DNA from: Archangiaceae bacterium
GTDB lineage: Bacteria > Myxococcota > Myxococcia > Myxococcales > Myxococcaceae
DNA: 64,000 nucleotides
Reading direction: 5' to 3'
Assembly (NCBI GenBank): GCA_016714225.1
Contig: JADJNS010000036.1
Location: 20,694-84,693, forward strand
Shown piece by piece: positions 17,380 through 26,913 of the stretch (its first letter is position 1; each line of letters begins with the position of its first letter). Under the pieces are notes generated by a model. That model did not search any database. It was not told the origin of the DNA and saw only the letters and a program-made list of their open reading frames with translations. The position numbers and the translations under genes were made by a program.

Positions 17380-18036
17380 ATGCGCGCAGCCGTCATGGCT
17401 CAAGCACCGCTGATTCCCGTTCCGTTCTCGACCCTGCCCAGGCTGGTCGCCACCGCCTCGCGGTTCTGTGGTCGCACCTCTTCGGTGCTGCACGTCGGCA
17501 CCTGCCGAAAGATGATTCGCTCGGGTGACGTGCTGCGGCTGGCCCTGCTCGCCCCCGAGATTCGCTTCCCCATCGACGTGCACGCCACCGTGCTGGCCCG
17601 CACCTTCCGCCCCGACACCATTCAGGTGCGCTACGAGCTCGCCGACCTCGCCCAGATGGAGTGCGCGCTCGGCCAGCTCTACCAATCGCGCGCCCCCGCC
17701 CTGCCGATGTCGCTCGACGTCGCCACCTTTCACGGGCGGCGCTGCCGGCTGTCGGGGCTGTCGCAGCGCGGAGCGACGTTCGAGGTGATGGGCGAGCTGT
17801 CGACCCGCAACTGCCCGCCCGACGCCTCAGCCAAGCTGCAGCTGCCCCACCAGAAAGGCCGCGTCGAGCTGCCCGGCCGCATCGCCTGGGTGACTCCGCG
17901 GCGCGAGGCCTCGCGCCTGCACCTGAGCTTCGGCGCGGTGGGCGACTCGGCGCGCCGCATGCTCGACGACATCGTCTTTCGCTTTCAGCTCGGCGCCGCC
18001 CCGTGGACTCCGCGGCTGCTCGCGCCTGGGCTGTAG
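17380..18036 (+). CDS. unknown protein, possibly a degenerate PilZ-like fold
   Basis: A 218-aa soluble protein; the start could be ATG 17380 or 17395, neither with a strong ribosome site. It looks like two beta-rich halves. The second has RRCRLSGLSQRGATFEV, resembling the LSxxG loop of PilZ proteins, but the Asp/Asn and the Arg pair needed for c-di-GMP are not convincing. No signal or membrane segment. It ends flush against the convergent rhomboid gene. Function unknown. Confidence 0.6.
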   Translation: MRAAVMAQAPLIPVPFSTLPRLVATASRFCGRTSSVLHVGTCRKMIRSGDVLRLALLAPEIRFPIDVHATVLARTFRPDTIQVRYELADLAQMECALGQLYQSRAPALPMSLDVATFHGRRCRLSGLSQRGATFEVMGELSTRNCPPDASAKLQLPHQKGRVELPGRIAWVTPRREASRLHLSFGAVGDSARRMLDDIVFRFQLGAAPWTPRLLAPGL

Positions 18037-19671
18037 TCAGTTCAGCTTCAGCGTGAACGGCGCCTCGGCCGCCACCTCGCGCCACCCGCTCGAGGCCGCC
18101 TTCGACGACAGCACCATCACCGTCGCGGTGCGGTGCCCGTCGATGAGGAAGTACGAGTCGGCGGCGCGGCCGTCGGCGGCCACCTGCCGGTGGTAGAGGT
18201 ACGGCCGGCCGCCGCGGTCGCGCAGCTCGCTCTTCACCTCGACGTGAAAACCGTCGATGAGCCCGGGGTCGAACACCGCCACCGTGGCGCGCAGGGTGCC
18301 CTCGAGGTCGGCGAGCTGCTCGTCGCTCACCTTCACCTCGGGGAACACCATCACGAAGGCCACCGGGTCTTGCTGCAGGGTGCCGTACAGCCAGCTGCTG
18401 CCGTTGCCTTGCGGCTTGGGCGCGGTGGCGAGCACCGGCAGCTGTGCCACCGCGCCGCTGCCGAACGCCACCGCGCGTGGCGTGGGCTTCGAGGCCAGCT
18501 CCCACGGCCGGCCGAACGCGAACGCCACCGCCACCGCCGCGGTGAGCGCGACCAGCGCGAGCAGCCCGCCCACCTTCACCGGCGCGCGCTCGGCGAGCGG
18601 CGGCGCGAGCGGGTCGTTCGAGGTCTCGGCCGGGGGAATGCCCGAGAGAATCACTCCGGTGAACACCAGCACCCCGCCGACCAGGCCGCCGCCCAGGTGC
18701 GCGAGCCAGTCGATGCCCGGAGTGAACGAGTAGAGCAGGTTGATGCCCACCGGCGTCCACGCGCGCTGCTTCTGCACCTGCGACACCAGCGCCGGCAGCT
18801 TGCCGCGCGGCCAGGTGACCAGCACCGCGCCCGCGACCATCAGCCCCCAGATGCCGCCCGAGGCGCCCACCGCCACCACGTCGGTCGGCCGCAGCGCGCT
18901 GGCGATGGAGCCCCCCAGCCCCGCGAGCACGTAGAGCAGCAGGTAGCGGCGCCAGCCCAGAAAGCGCTCGAGGAAGGTGCCGAAGCCGAACAGCGCAATC
19001 ATGTTCATCGCCAGGTGGGCGATCGAGCCGTGCAGCAGCATCGGAGCGAGCAGCCGCCACACCTCGCCCTGGAAGATGAGGCTGGGCACCGCCGCGCCCA
19101 TGCGCGGAGCGACCACGTACGGCTCGCCGTTGCCCCACAGCATCTGCAGCCCGAACAGCAGCACCGAGACCGCCGCCACCGCCCAGGTGACCACCGGCTT
19201 GCGCTGCAGCAGCGGCGCCATGAAGTCGCTCACCTCGTCGGCCTGCTGCGCGCGCCGAGCGATGACCGCCGCCGGGTCGGCCACCCCGCCCGCGTCGACG
19301 AGCTTCACCGCCGCGTCGACGCTCTTCCACGTGGCGCCGCGCACGTGCTTCGGCGCCTCGCCCGGCACCCAGACCGACGCCATGCGCACCGAGCGCACCT
19401 GGGTCAGCGCCGACGGCACCAGCCGGTCGAGCACCTCTTCCGCGCCCAGCCGCCGGGCGTCGACGGCGACGATGACCGCGCGCTCTCCAGGCTTCACCGC
19501 CTCGCTCCACGCCTTCACGTCGGCTTCGAAGGTGGGCAGGTCGAGCACGTCGGCCAGGGTCACCCGCATCGGCGGTGCCTGCAGCTGCACGCCGCGCTCG
19601 GTGCGCGCGCTGACCACCAGCGAGCGGTCGACCTCGAGCAGCGCAGCGGTGAGCGAATCGAGTGGGTTCAT
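18037..19671 (-). CDS. rhomboid-family intramembrane serine protease
   Basis: A 544-aa protein. An N-terminal soluble domain of about 160 residues of unknown fold precedes six or more membrane helices. The rhomboid signature is complete: VVAVGASGGIWGLMVAGAV with catalytic Ser271 and GIDWLAHLGGGLVGG with catalytic His325, plus HGSIAHLAMNM in an earlier helix. About 170 soluble residues follow the membrane core. Rhomboids cleave membrane proteins within the bilayer; the substrate is unknown. Its start lies 34 bp downstream of the ceramidase-like gene on the same strand. Confidence 0.9.
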   Translation of the reverse strand: MNPLDSLTAALLEVDRSLVVSARTERGVQLQAPPMRVTLADVLDLPTFEADVKAWSEAVKPGERAVIVAVDARRLGAEEVLDRLVPSALTQVRSVRMASVWVPGEAPKHVRGATWKSVDAAVKLVDAGGVADPAAVIARRAQQADEVSDFMAPLLQRKPVVTWAVAAVSVLLFGLQMLWGNGEPYVVAPRMGAAVPSLIFQGEVWRLLAPMLLHGSIAHLAMNMIALFGFGTFLERFLGWRRYLLLYVLAGLGGSIASALRPTDVVAVGASGGIWGLMVAGAVLVTWPRGKLPALVSQVQKQRAWTPVGINLLYSFTPGIDWLAHLGGGLVGGVLVFTGVILSGIPPAETSNDPLAPPLAERAPVKVGGLLALVALTAAVAVAFAFGRPWELASKPTPRAVAFGSGAVAQLPVLATAPKPQGNGSSWLYGTLQQDPVAFVMVFPEVKVSDEQLADLEGTLRATVAVFDPGLIDGFHVEVKSELRDRGGRPYLYHRQVAADGRAADSYFLIDGHRTATVMVLSSKAASSGWREVAAEAPFTLKLN

Positions 19672-19705
19672 GGAGCCTTCGAGTGGAGCCAGGGGGGCTT
19701 CGTTT

Positions 19706-20425
19706 TCAGACGTACTGCGCGCGGAACTGGCGGTAGTGAAACAAGGTGAGCACGAGGCTCAGCGCGCTCAGGCAGTGCCACACCGCGTGCCCCTGCAGCC
19801 AGTGGCTGTGGGGGTCGCACCAGCGGCGCGAGGCGTCGAGCGCCGAGCAGGTGGCGGCGGCGGCGATGACCGCCAGCGCGGCGAAGAACCAGCCGTGCCG
19901 CGACGGCTCGCGGCGCGAGGCCAGCGCCTCGGTGCCGAGCGCGAGCAGCAGCAGCACCGCGATGATGCCCTGCACCGGCAGCCCCAGCTTCGCCACCGCC
20001 ACGGTGAACGCGGTGAGCGCGGCGATGGCGGGCCACAGGGTGACGAAGAGCTTCTCTTTCCGAAGGCGCCGCAGCCGCACCAGGTTCAACAGCACCAGCA
20101 GCACGAAGTAGAAATACATGCCGAAGAAGTCGAGCACCTGGGTCACGAAGCTCACCGTGGCGTGGTAGGCGAGCGAGGTCAGGCCCACCCACACCGAGGC
20201 CTGCGACCAGAAGCGCAAGGTGCGCGAGGTCTCGTGGCGGTTGAAGCGCCACAGCGCCGCGGCGCCGACGATGAACGCGAGGTTCGACCAGGTGTTCGCC
20301 GGCTCGGCCACCACCGCGCACAGGGTCTCTTCGCACCACTTCACGTTGGGCAGCCCGCCCCACTCGCGCAGGGCTCCCCACGGGCAGCTCGGGTCGAGCA
20401 GCGCGGGATATTGGGAGAGATCCAT
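19706..20425 (-). CDS. alkaline ceramidase-like membrane hydrolase (CREST superfamily)
   Basis: A 239-aa polytopic protein with about seven membrane helices. The family motifs are all present: WCE (30-32), EPANTWSNLAF (41-51), SLAYHATVSFVTQVLD (His88, Asp99) and QGHAVWH (His213, His217). These His/Asp residues form the zinc site and Ser catalytic system in alkaline ceramidases. The enzyme would hydrolyse ceramide or another N-acyl lipid in the inner membrane. It is probably transcribed with the rhomboid gene, and its start is 26 bp from a divergent GTG start. Confidence 0.85.
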   Translation of the reverse strand: MDLSQYPALLDPSCPWGALREWGGLPNVKWCEETLCAVVAEPANTWSNLAFIVGAAALWRFNRHETSRTLRFWSQASVWVGLTSLAYHATVSFVTQVLDFFGMYFYFVLLVLLNLVRLRRLRKEKLFVTLWPAIAALTAFTVAVAKLGLPVQGIIAVLLLLALGTEALASRREPSRHGWFFAALAVIAAAATCSALDASRRWCDPHSHWLQGHAVWHCLSALSLVLTLFHYRQFRAQYV

Positions 20426-20451
20426 CTGGGCGCAGCGTACAGTGAGCGGCC

Positions 20452-22173
20452 GTGCAAGAGGCGCTCTGGGAGGCGGTACGCGCCGCTCCCGATGACGACG
20501 GCCCGCGGCAGGTGCTCGCCGACGCGCTGCTCGCCGCCGGCGACCCGCTCGGCGAGTGGGTGGTGCTGCAGACCCGGCAGGCGGCGCTGGGCCTGCACTT
20601 CGCTCCCCACGCCGCGCTCCAGCTGCGCGCGCTGTGGCGCGAGCACGGCGACGACTGGGTGCGGCGCTTCTTCGCCGTCGGCGACGCCGAGCGGGTGGCG
20701 TTTCACCGCGGGCTGCCGGCCACCGTGCGCTGCACCGCCGGCGCCTGGCTCGCGCAGCCCGAGCCGGCGGTGCCGCTCACCACCCTCGAGCTCACCGACG
20801 TCGCGCCCTCGCACCTCGGCGCGCTGCTCGAGCGCCCCAGCACCCGCGGCCTGCGCGCGCTGCGGCTGCGCGCCGCCGACGGCGAGCGCTGGGCGCTCGA
20901 CGAAGCGAAGGCGCTCGGCCACGCGGCGCTGCCCCGGCTGCAGCACCTCGGCCTCTTGCACGCGTGGAGAAGCTTCCCCGCAGCGCACCAGTTCTGCTCG
21001 AGCCCGCTGGTGGGCGGGCTGCACAGCCTCGAGCTGGGGCACTCGCTGTCGACCGAGCCGGTGCGGGTGCTCGAGGCGCTCGCGGCGGCCGCGCCGCAGC
21101 TTCGAGAGCTCTCGATCGACGACGACCTGCCTCCCGCGCTGGCGCGCTTCGTCGCGCACTGCCGCACCGTGCTGTTCCCCGACTCGTTCGTGCGGCCGCA
21201 GCTGAGCGAGGTGCTCGCGCCGCGGGTGGCGCTGTACCTGCCGCCGCACGTCACCGCCATGGTCAGTCACGGCGGGCCCACGGTGGGCCGCTGGGAGAGC
21301 ATCACTCCGCTCGGCGCGCGCAACGGCTGCGATGCGTCGCTGGTGCGCGAGCGCGGCACCGGCCTCGAGGCGCTGCTGTTGCGCACCCGCTCGGTGACCT
21401 CTGACCTGCACTCGCCGCTCAGCTGGCTCGAGCCCGAGATGGCGATGATCGACGCCCGAGACGTCACCCTGGGGCCCATCGACACCGGAGTGCTGCCGGG
21501 CAGCGAGTGGGCGGTGTTCGCGCTCGCGTCGGGCGAGCGGCTCGACCGCCTGGTCGAGCGCGACGGCCGGCTGCACTTGAGCGCGGCGGCGCACGCGGCG
21601 GCGTGGGCACCCCTGGCGAGGTGGACGGCCGAGCGCGGGCTCTACCGGCCGATGCCGCTGTCGTGCGTGTACGCGGGGCCGCGCGGGCTGCAGGTGCAGC
21701 CACTGTGCGGCGAGCTGCACGACCGCCGGCGCGGCCCGGCGCGCTTCACCCGCCGCGACTTCATCGAGCTGTCGCCCGAGGCGGTGCGGTCGCGCCCGCT
21801 CGACGAGAAGAACGCCAGCTGGGTGCTCGCGGTGCAGCTGCTGCTCACCCACGGCGTTCAGCCCTTCCCCGGGCGCGGCGCCACCGATTACGAGCTGCTC
21901 ACCCAGATTCTGAACGGGCCCGAGGTGCAGCTGTTCGGTCACGGCCTGCCCGGGGCGCTGCGCGGCGTGCTGCAGGCCGCGCTGCGCCGAGACCCCGCCC
22001 AGCGGCCCTCGCCGAGAGAGCTCGCCGACGCGCTGGCCGGCTTCGAGACGCCCGCCACCCGCGCCGAGCTCTCGCGCCTGCCCGGCCCGCCCGACACCGA
22101 GGGCCGCGCCCGCGAGCAGGCCCAGGGCTGGCTCGAGGGCAGCTCGGTGCACGAGCCCGAGCCGAGGACTTGA
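20452..22173 (+). CDS. repeat-companion domain protein with degenerate kinase C-lobe
   Basis: A 573-aa protein starting at GTG 20452. Residues 1-45 (EALWEAVRAAPDDDGPRQVL, then LADALLAAGDPLGEW) match the TIGR02996-type repeat-companion domain typical of Myxococcota. A Leu-rich region (about 100-260, LTTLELTDVAPSHLGALL) resembles leucine-rich repeats. The C-terminal 130 residues resemble the lower lobe of a Ser/Thr kinase: ELSPEAVRSRPLDEKNASWV, LTHGVQPFPG, and AALRRDPAQRPSPRELADAL. The Gly loop, HRD and DFG are missing, so it should be catalytically dead and act as a scaffold. Confidence 0.65.
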   Translation: MQEALWEAVRAAPDDDGPRQVLADALLAAGDPLGEWVVLQTRQAALGLHFAPHAALQLRALWREHGDDWVRRFFAVGDAERVAFHRGLPATVRCTAGAWLAQPEPAVPLTTLELTDVAPSHLGALLERPSTRGLRALRLRAADGERWALDEAKALGHAALPRLQHLGLLHAWRSFPAAHQFCSSPLVGGLHSLELGHSLSTEPVRVLEALAAAAPQLRELSIDDDLPPALARFVAHCRTVLFPDSFVRPQLSEVLAPRVALYLPPHVTAMVSHGGPTVGRWESITPLGARNGCDASLVRERGTGLEALLLRTRSVTSDLHSPLSWLEPEMAMIDARDVTLGPIDTGVLPGSEWAVFALASGERLDRLVERDGRLHLSAAAHAAAWAPLARWTAERGLYRPMPLSCVYAGPRGLQVQPLCGELHDRRRGPARFTRRDFIELSPEAVRSRPLDEKNASWVLAVQLLLTHGVQPFPGRGATDYELLTQILNGPEVQLFGHGLPGALRGVLQAALRRDPAQRPSPRELADALAGFETPATRAELSRLPGPPDTEGRAREQAQGWLEGSSVHEPEPRT

Positions 22174-22176
22174 GAG

Positions 22177-22203
22177 CTCCCTCTCCCCTCGCGGGAGAGG
22201 GAG
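22177..22203. terminator. 11-bp perfect hairpin between convergent genes
   Basis: CTCCCTCTCCC (22177-22187) pairs with GGGAGAGGGAG (22193-22203) around CTCGC. It lies between the stops of two convergent genes (22173 and 22208), so it can end both transcripts; there is no T run. The sequence type is a common intergenic palindrome in proteobacterial genomes. Confidence 0.65.
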
Positions 22204-22207
22204 GCGC

Positions 22208-22963
22208 TCACTCGCTGAAGCGCTGGGCGTTCTGCACGGTCACCGCGCGCACCACCGCGTTCGAGAGCCCCGCCTTGGCGAGCAGGTGCTCGGCGCGCGC
22301 GAGGCCGAGCAGGTCGCAGGCGCCCTCGCCGGCGGCGGTGTCGAGCACCAGGCGCTCGGGCCCGAGCTTGCGCACCAGCAGGGTGGCGGTCTCGGGGGTG
22401 ATGCAGTCGGGGTGCAGGGTGAGCCCGGCGAAGTGACCGCACTCGCGAATCAGCCGCACGGTGCGGGTGTCGGCGCCGTCGACCAGCACGGCTTGCGGCT
22501 CGAGGCCGCTCTCGCGCAGCACGGTGAGCGTCTGCCGGGTCACCGCCACGCGCTCTTCGGCCGGGGTCCACACCATCACGTTGAGCTTGAGCCGCCGCGC
22601 GAGCTGAAGCTGCTGCTCGAAGGCATCGACCTCGACCGGCGTGCCCTGGCGCAGGCCGATGGCGCCCACCGCCACCGCGCGGCGGTCAGAGAGGTACTCG
22701 GGCAGCTTCTGCAAGAGCTCGGGCAGCCCGCGGCGCGGCAGCGAGAACGGGTGCACCCCGAACGCGACCGTGCCGCGAATGCCCGCCTTCTCGAGCCGCG
22801 GCAGCTGCACCTGAACCACGTCGTCGAACTCGGCGAGAATGGCCTCGACGCTGGCCGCCGAGGCGCGGCCGGCCGGCACCAGCGCCTGCTCGAGCCCGAA
22901 GAAGCGCAGGGTCTCGAGGTCGGTGTCGCTCAGGCCTTTGGGGTGGAGGTGGGCGTCGAACAC
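22208..22963 (-). CDS. TatD-like/COG1099-type TIM-barrel protein with missing metal ligands
   Basis: A 251-aa soluble protein. FDAHLHP at the N-terminus is the HxH metal motif of TatD-like amidohydrolases. The arrangement of GVHPFSLP, VAVGAIGLRQG, LARRLKLNVMVWTPAEE, GLTLHPDCITPETA and LVLDTAAGEGACD follows the TatD-related TIM-barrel hydrolases common in archaea. The usual Glu of GEIGLD is Ala (GAIGL), the His of VIHTP is Trp (MVWTP), and the His of VIDH is missing (VLVDGAD). So either the metal site differs or the protein is not a hydrolase. Function uncertain. Confidence 0.7.
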   Translation of the reverse strand: MFDAHLHPKGLSDTDLETLRFFGLEQALVPAGRASAASVEAILAEFDDVVQVQLPRLEKAGIRGTVAFGVHPFSLPRRGLPELLQKLPEYLSDRRAVAVGAIGLRQGTPVEVDAFEQQLQLARRLKLNVMVWTPAEERVAVTRQTLTVLRESGLEPQAVLVDGADTRTVRLIRECGHFAGLTLHPDCITPETATLLVRKLGPERLVLDTAAGEGACDLLGLARAEHLLAKAGLSNAVVRAVTVQNAQRFSE

Positions 22964-23040
22964 GCGAAGATGCGAAAGCGTAAGCGGTCAGGGTGAGCGA
23001 CGTCGAACCCTGCTGTCGCTCGAAAGAAGGCTGTGCGGCA

Positions 23041-23154
23041 CATACTCCATCGTAGAAGAGCGCCTGCTCTGCTGCTTGAAGCATGGAGTATGCGGCGCCT
23101 CGCGTTCCAGCTGCGACGGCACCCATTCGACTTCGGCACGGCGTTCGCCGTGCC
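23041..23154. repeat. two palindromes in a repeat-like intergenic unit
   Basis: CATACTCCAT (23041-23050) pairs with ATGGAGTATG (23083-23092), with an inner AGAGC/GCTCT stem. A second stem, GGCACGGC (23135-23142) with GCCGTGCC (23147-23154), is followed by CTTCGCTCAGGGTGAGC. The GGTCAGGGTGAGCG-like core also occurs near 22987. The second palindrome type is a widespread REP-like intergenic sequence and may terminate the gamma-glutamyltransferase transcript. Confidence 0.55.
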
Positions 23155-23171
23155 TTCGCTCAGGGTGAGCG

Positions 23172-24812
23172 CTACGGCTGCCCGGCGCCGGCGCCCTCAC
23201 CGCGCGGGTCGCCCGAGGCGGTGCGCACGCCGTTGACCGGGTCGACCATCACCGCCTCGCAGTCGCCCCACTTCTCGACCTCGCGGAACTTGTGGCCGAG
23301 CGCCTCGAGGCCCGCGCGGGTGCCAGGCTCGAGCGCGAGCGGCTCGAGGTCGACCTGGTCGGGCAGCCACTGGTGGTGCACGCGGGGCCGCGCCAGCGCG
23401 CGCGCCAGCGACAGGTGCCCGTCGATGACGTTCGAGATGGTCTGAATCACGCTGGTGGGAATGGTCGGCCCGCCGGCCGCGCCCAGCACCAGCATCACCT
23501 CGTCGGGGCGGCCCTCTTGAAACACCAGCGTGGGCGACATCGACGAGAGCGGAATCTTGCCGGGCGCGATGGCGTTGCCCTCGCCGGTCACCAGGCCGTA
23601 CACGTTCTTCTCGCCCGGCTGCATGGCGAAGTCGTCCATACAGTCGTTGAGCACCACGCCCGCCGCCATCACGCAGGCGCCGAACAGGTAGTTCACCGTG
23701 GTGGTGATGGCCGCCGCGTTGCCCTCTGAGTCGACCACGCTCAGGTGGGTGGTGTGCTTCTGCTGCGCGGGCGCCGCCGCCGGGGTCGACACCGGCACGT
23801 GCTTCGCCGGCACCGCCGCCTTCAGCTCGTCGAGGTACGCGGCGCCCGACAGCTTCGCGAGCGGTATGTCGACCACCGCCGGGTCGCCCAGGTACTTCGC
23901 GCGGTCAGAGTACGCGCGCGCCAGCGCCTCGACGTAGGTGTGCACCGCCGCCACGCTGCGCAGCGCGATGCCCTCGGGGCCGCTGCGCTCCATCACCCCC
24001 AGCGTCTGCAGCACCGCCAGCCCGCCCGCGCTCGGCGGCGGCATGGTGAGAATGCGGTGCCCGCGGTACGTGCCGGCGAGCGGCTCGCGCACCCGGGTGG
24101 TGAACGCGGCCAGGTCTTCGAGCGTCACCTTCGACTTCGCCGCGATGGCCTTCGCGATGGGCCCCTTTCCGTAGAACGCCCTGGCGCCGTCGCGCGCCAG
24201 CTTCTCGAGCGTGGCGGCGAGCTCGGGCTGCTTCACCGTCGCCCCCAGCGGCGCATCGAGGAACAGCCGCTTCGCGTCGGGGTCCGAGCTGAGGCACGCC
24301 GCGCGCACGTCGGCGATGCGGCGAAAGTTCGGCGTCACCACGAAGCCGTCGCGCGCCAGCTTGATGGCGGGCGCGAGCACCCGGGCGGGCTTGAGCCTGC
24401 CGTGCTTCGCGAGCAGCTCGAGGTAGCCCTTCACCGCGCCGGGCACCGCCACCGAGTCGGGGCCGTCGGTCGACTTGAGCGCCACCACCTGGCCGTCCTT
24501 GAGGTACATGTCGCGGGTCGCGCTCTTCGGCGCCACCTCGCGGAAGTCGAGCACCTCGGCGTGCTTCGCCTTGGCCTGGTAGGTGAGCGCGAAGCCGCCG
24601 CCGCCCAGGCCCGAGTGGTAGGGCGCGACCACCGCGAGCACGAACGCCGCGGCCACCGCCGCGTCGAACGCGTTGCCGCCCTGGTCCATCACCGCGCGGG
24701 CGGCGTCGCTCGCCAGCGGGTGCTCGGTGGCGACGGCGCCTCCGCGGTAGGGCGGGTCGGCCCACGCCCACATCGGCACCATGAAAAGAACGATTGCAGC
24801 GATTCTGCCCAC
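23172..24812 (-). CDS. ggt: gamma-glutamyltransferase
   Basis: A 546-aa periplasmic enzyme with a signal peptide (MGRIAAIVLFMVPMWAWA). It is made as a precursor that self-cleaves before the nucleophile Thr, here Thr354 in KHTTHLSVVDSEGNAAAITT. The large-subunit part carries GGNAFDAAVAAAFVL and GLGGGGFAL; the small subunit carries LNDCMDDF, PLSSMSPTLV and GAAGGPTIPTSV (substrate-binding and oxyanion region). It transfers or hydrolyses the gamma-glutamyl group of glutathione. Divergent from a PilZ gene. Confidence 0.93.
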   Translation of the reverse strand: MGRIAAIVLFMVPMWAWADPPYRGGAVATEHPLASDAARAVMDQGGNAFDAAVAAAFVLAVVAPYHSGLGGGGFALTYQAKAKHAEVLDFREVAPKSATRDMYLKDGQVVALKSTDGPDSVAVPGAVKGYLELLAKHGRLKPARVLAPAIKLARDGFVVTPNFRRIADVRAACLSSDPDAKRLFLDAPLGATVKQPELAATLEKLARDGARAFYGKGPIAKAIAAKSKVTLEDLAAFTTRVREPLAGTYRGHRILTMPPPSAGGLAVLQTLGVMERSGPEGIALRSVAAVHTYVEALARAYSDRAKYLGDPAVVDIPLAKLSGAAYLDELKAAVPAKHVPVSTPAAAPAQQKHTTHLSVVDSEGNAAAITTTVNYLFGACVMAAGVVLNDCMDDFAMQPGEKNVYGLVTGEGNAIAPGKIPLSSMSPTLVFQEGRPDEVMLVLGAAGGPTIPTSVIQTISNVIDGHLSLARALARPRVHHQWLPDQVDLEPLALEPGTRAGLEALGHKFREVEKWGDCEAVMVDPVNGVRTASGDPRGEGAGAGQP

Positions 24813-24930
24813 CGGAGCTCTCCCTGGTGTCCTCGATGTGGCAACCAGGGCACCGATGCCAGGGCATACAACACAGCGGCAGACATCGGCGCACTCTTAA
24901 GTGCCTGAAAGAGCTCGAAACCCCGGCCAG

Positions 24931-24946
24931 TGGCACTGGCCTTGCT
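24931..24946 (+). promoter_or_regulatory. candidate sigma-54 promoter embedded in a palindrome
   Basis: TGGCACTGGCCTTGCT matches the sigma-54 consensus with GG (24932-24933) and GC (24944-24945) exactly 10 bp apart. The predicted start site (about 24957) is only about 6 bp before the PilZ ATG, leaving no room for a ribosome site. The same DNA contains an 8+1+8 palindrome (24925-24941, GGCCAGTG/CACTGGCC), so it may instead be an operator. Confidence 0.35.
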
Positions 24947-24962
24947 GTCAGGGAGCGCGACC

Positions 24963-25301
24963 ATGAACCGAGACCCGCGCGAATACGAGCGAGCGCCGCT
25001 GACCCGCCCGGTGAAGTTCTTCGACTGGGGTCGCGCCGTCGCCGCCGACGCGGTCGAAATCTCGGCCTCGGGCATCTTCTTGAAGACGCAGGTGCTGCTG
25101 GCCGAGGGCTCGATGCTGACCCTGCGGGTCGCGTTGCCCGGTCAGCGCCAGGCGTTCACGGTGCTGGGCAAGGTGGTTCGCACGGTGAAGGGCGGGATGC
25201 TCGCGGCGGCCGGCATGGGCATTCGGTTCGTCGATCTTCGCCCCGCCGAGCGAGAGGTCATCTGCGCCTACGTGCAGCAGCGGTCGCTGGAGGCAGCATG
25301 A
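24963..25301 (+). CDS. PilZ-domain protein
   Basis: A 112-aa single-domain protein starting at ATG 24963. REYER supplies the RxxxR motif and EISASG the second motif, with Glu in place of the usual Asp/Asn of DxSxxG. The rest is the PilZ beta-barrel (MLTLRVALPGQRQAFTVLGK, GMGIRFVDL). Likely a c-di-GMP-responsive adaptor, although the altered motif leaves binding unproven. Its stop overlaps the next start at ATGA (25298-25301). Confidence 0.85.
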   Translation: MNRDPREYERAPLTRPVKFFDWGRAVAADAVEISASGIFLKTQVLLAEGSMLTLRVALPGQRQAFTVLGKVVRTVKGGMLAAAGMGIRFVDLRPAEREVICAYVQQRSLEAA

Positions 25302-25423
25302 ACCCCGTGGTCACCATCTGGAAGCCCGAGCTGATCATCCACGCGCTGCCTTCGGGGCTGACGGTGGCGGTGAAGTCGACGCCGGCAGACCCTGCGAGCG
25401 CGCAGCCCAAGCCCCGGGCCTGA
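25298..25423 (+). CDS. 41-aa coupled small protein
   Basis: ATG 25298 overlaps the PilZ stop (ATGA) and has GGAGG four bases upstream, inside the PilZ gene. The peptide starts MNPVVTIWKPELIIHALPSG and ends in a Pro/Ala/Lys tail. No family recognised; the signals for translation are good. Confidence 0.5.
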   Translation: MNPVVTIWKPELIIHALPSGLTVAVKSTPADPASAQPKPRA

Positions 25424-25491
25424 AGTCTCGGCGCGGTAACGCCGCGCGCTCGTGCGGCCGTCTACCCTGAGTGCTAAAGGCACTCGGACTT

Positions 25492-26895
<1,404 letters not shown>

Positions 26896-26913
26896 CGAAG
26901 GCGAGAAGACAAA

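Noticed and set aside
26896..26913. A glmS ribozyme ahead of glmS
   Set aside because: Only 18 bp separate glmU and glmS, far too little for the ribozyme, and no such fold is visible.
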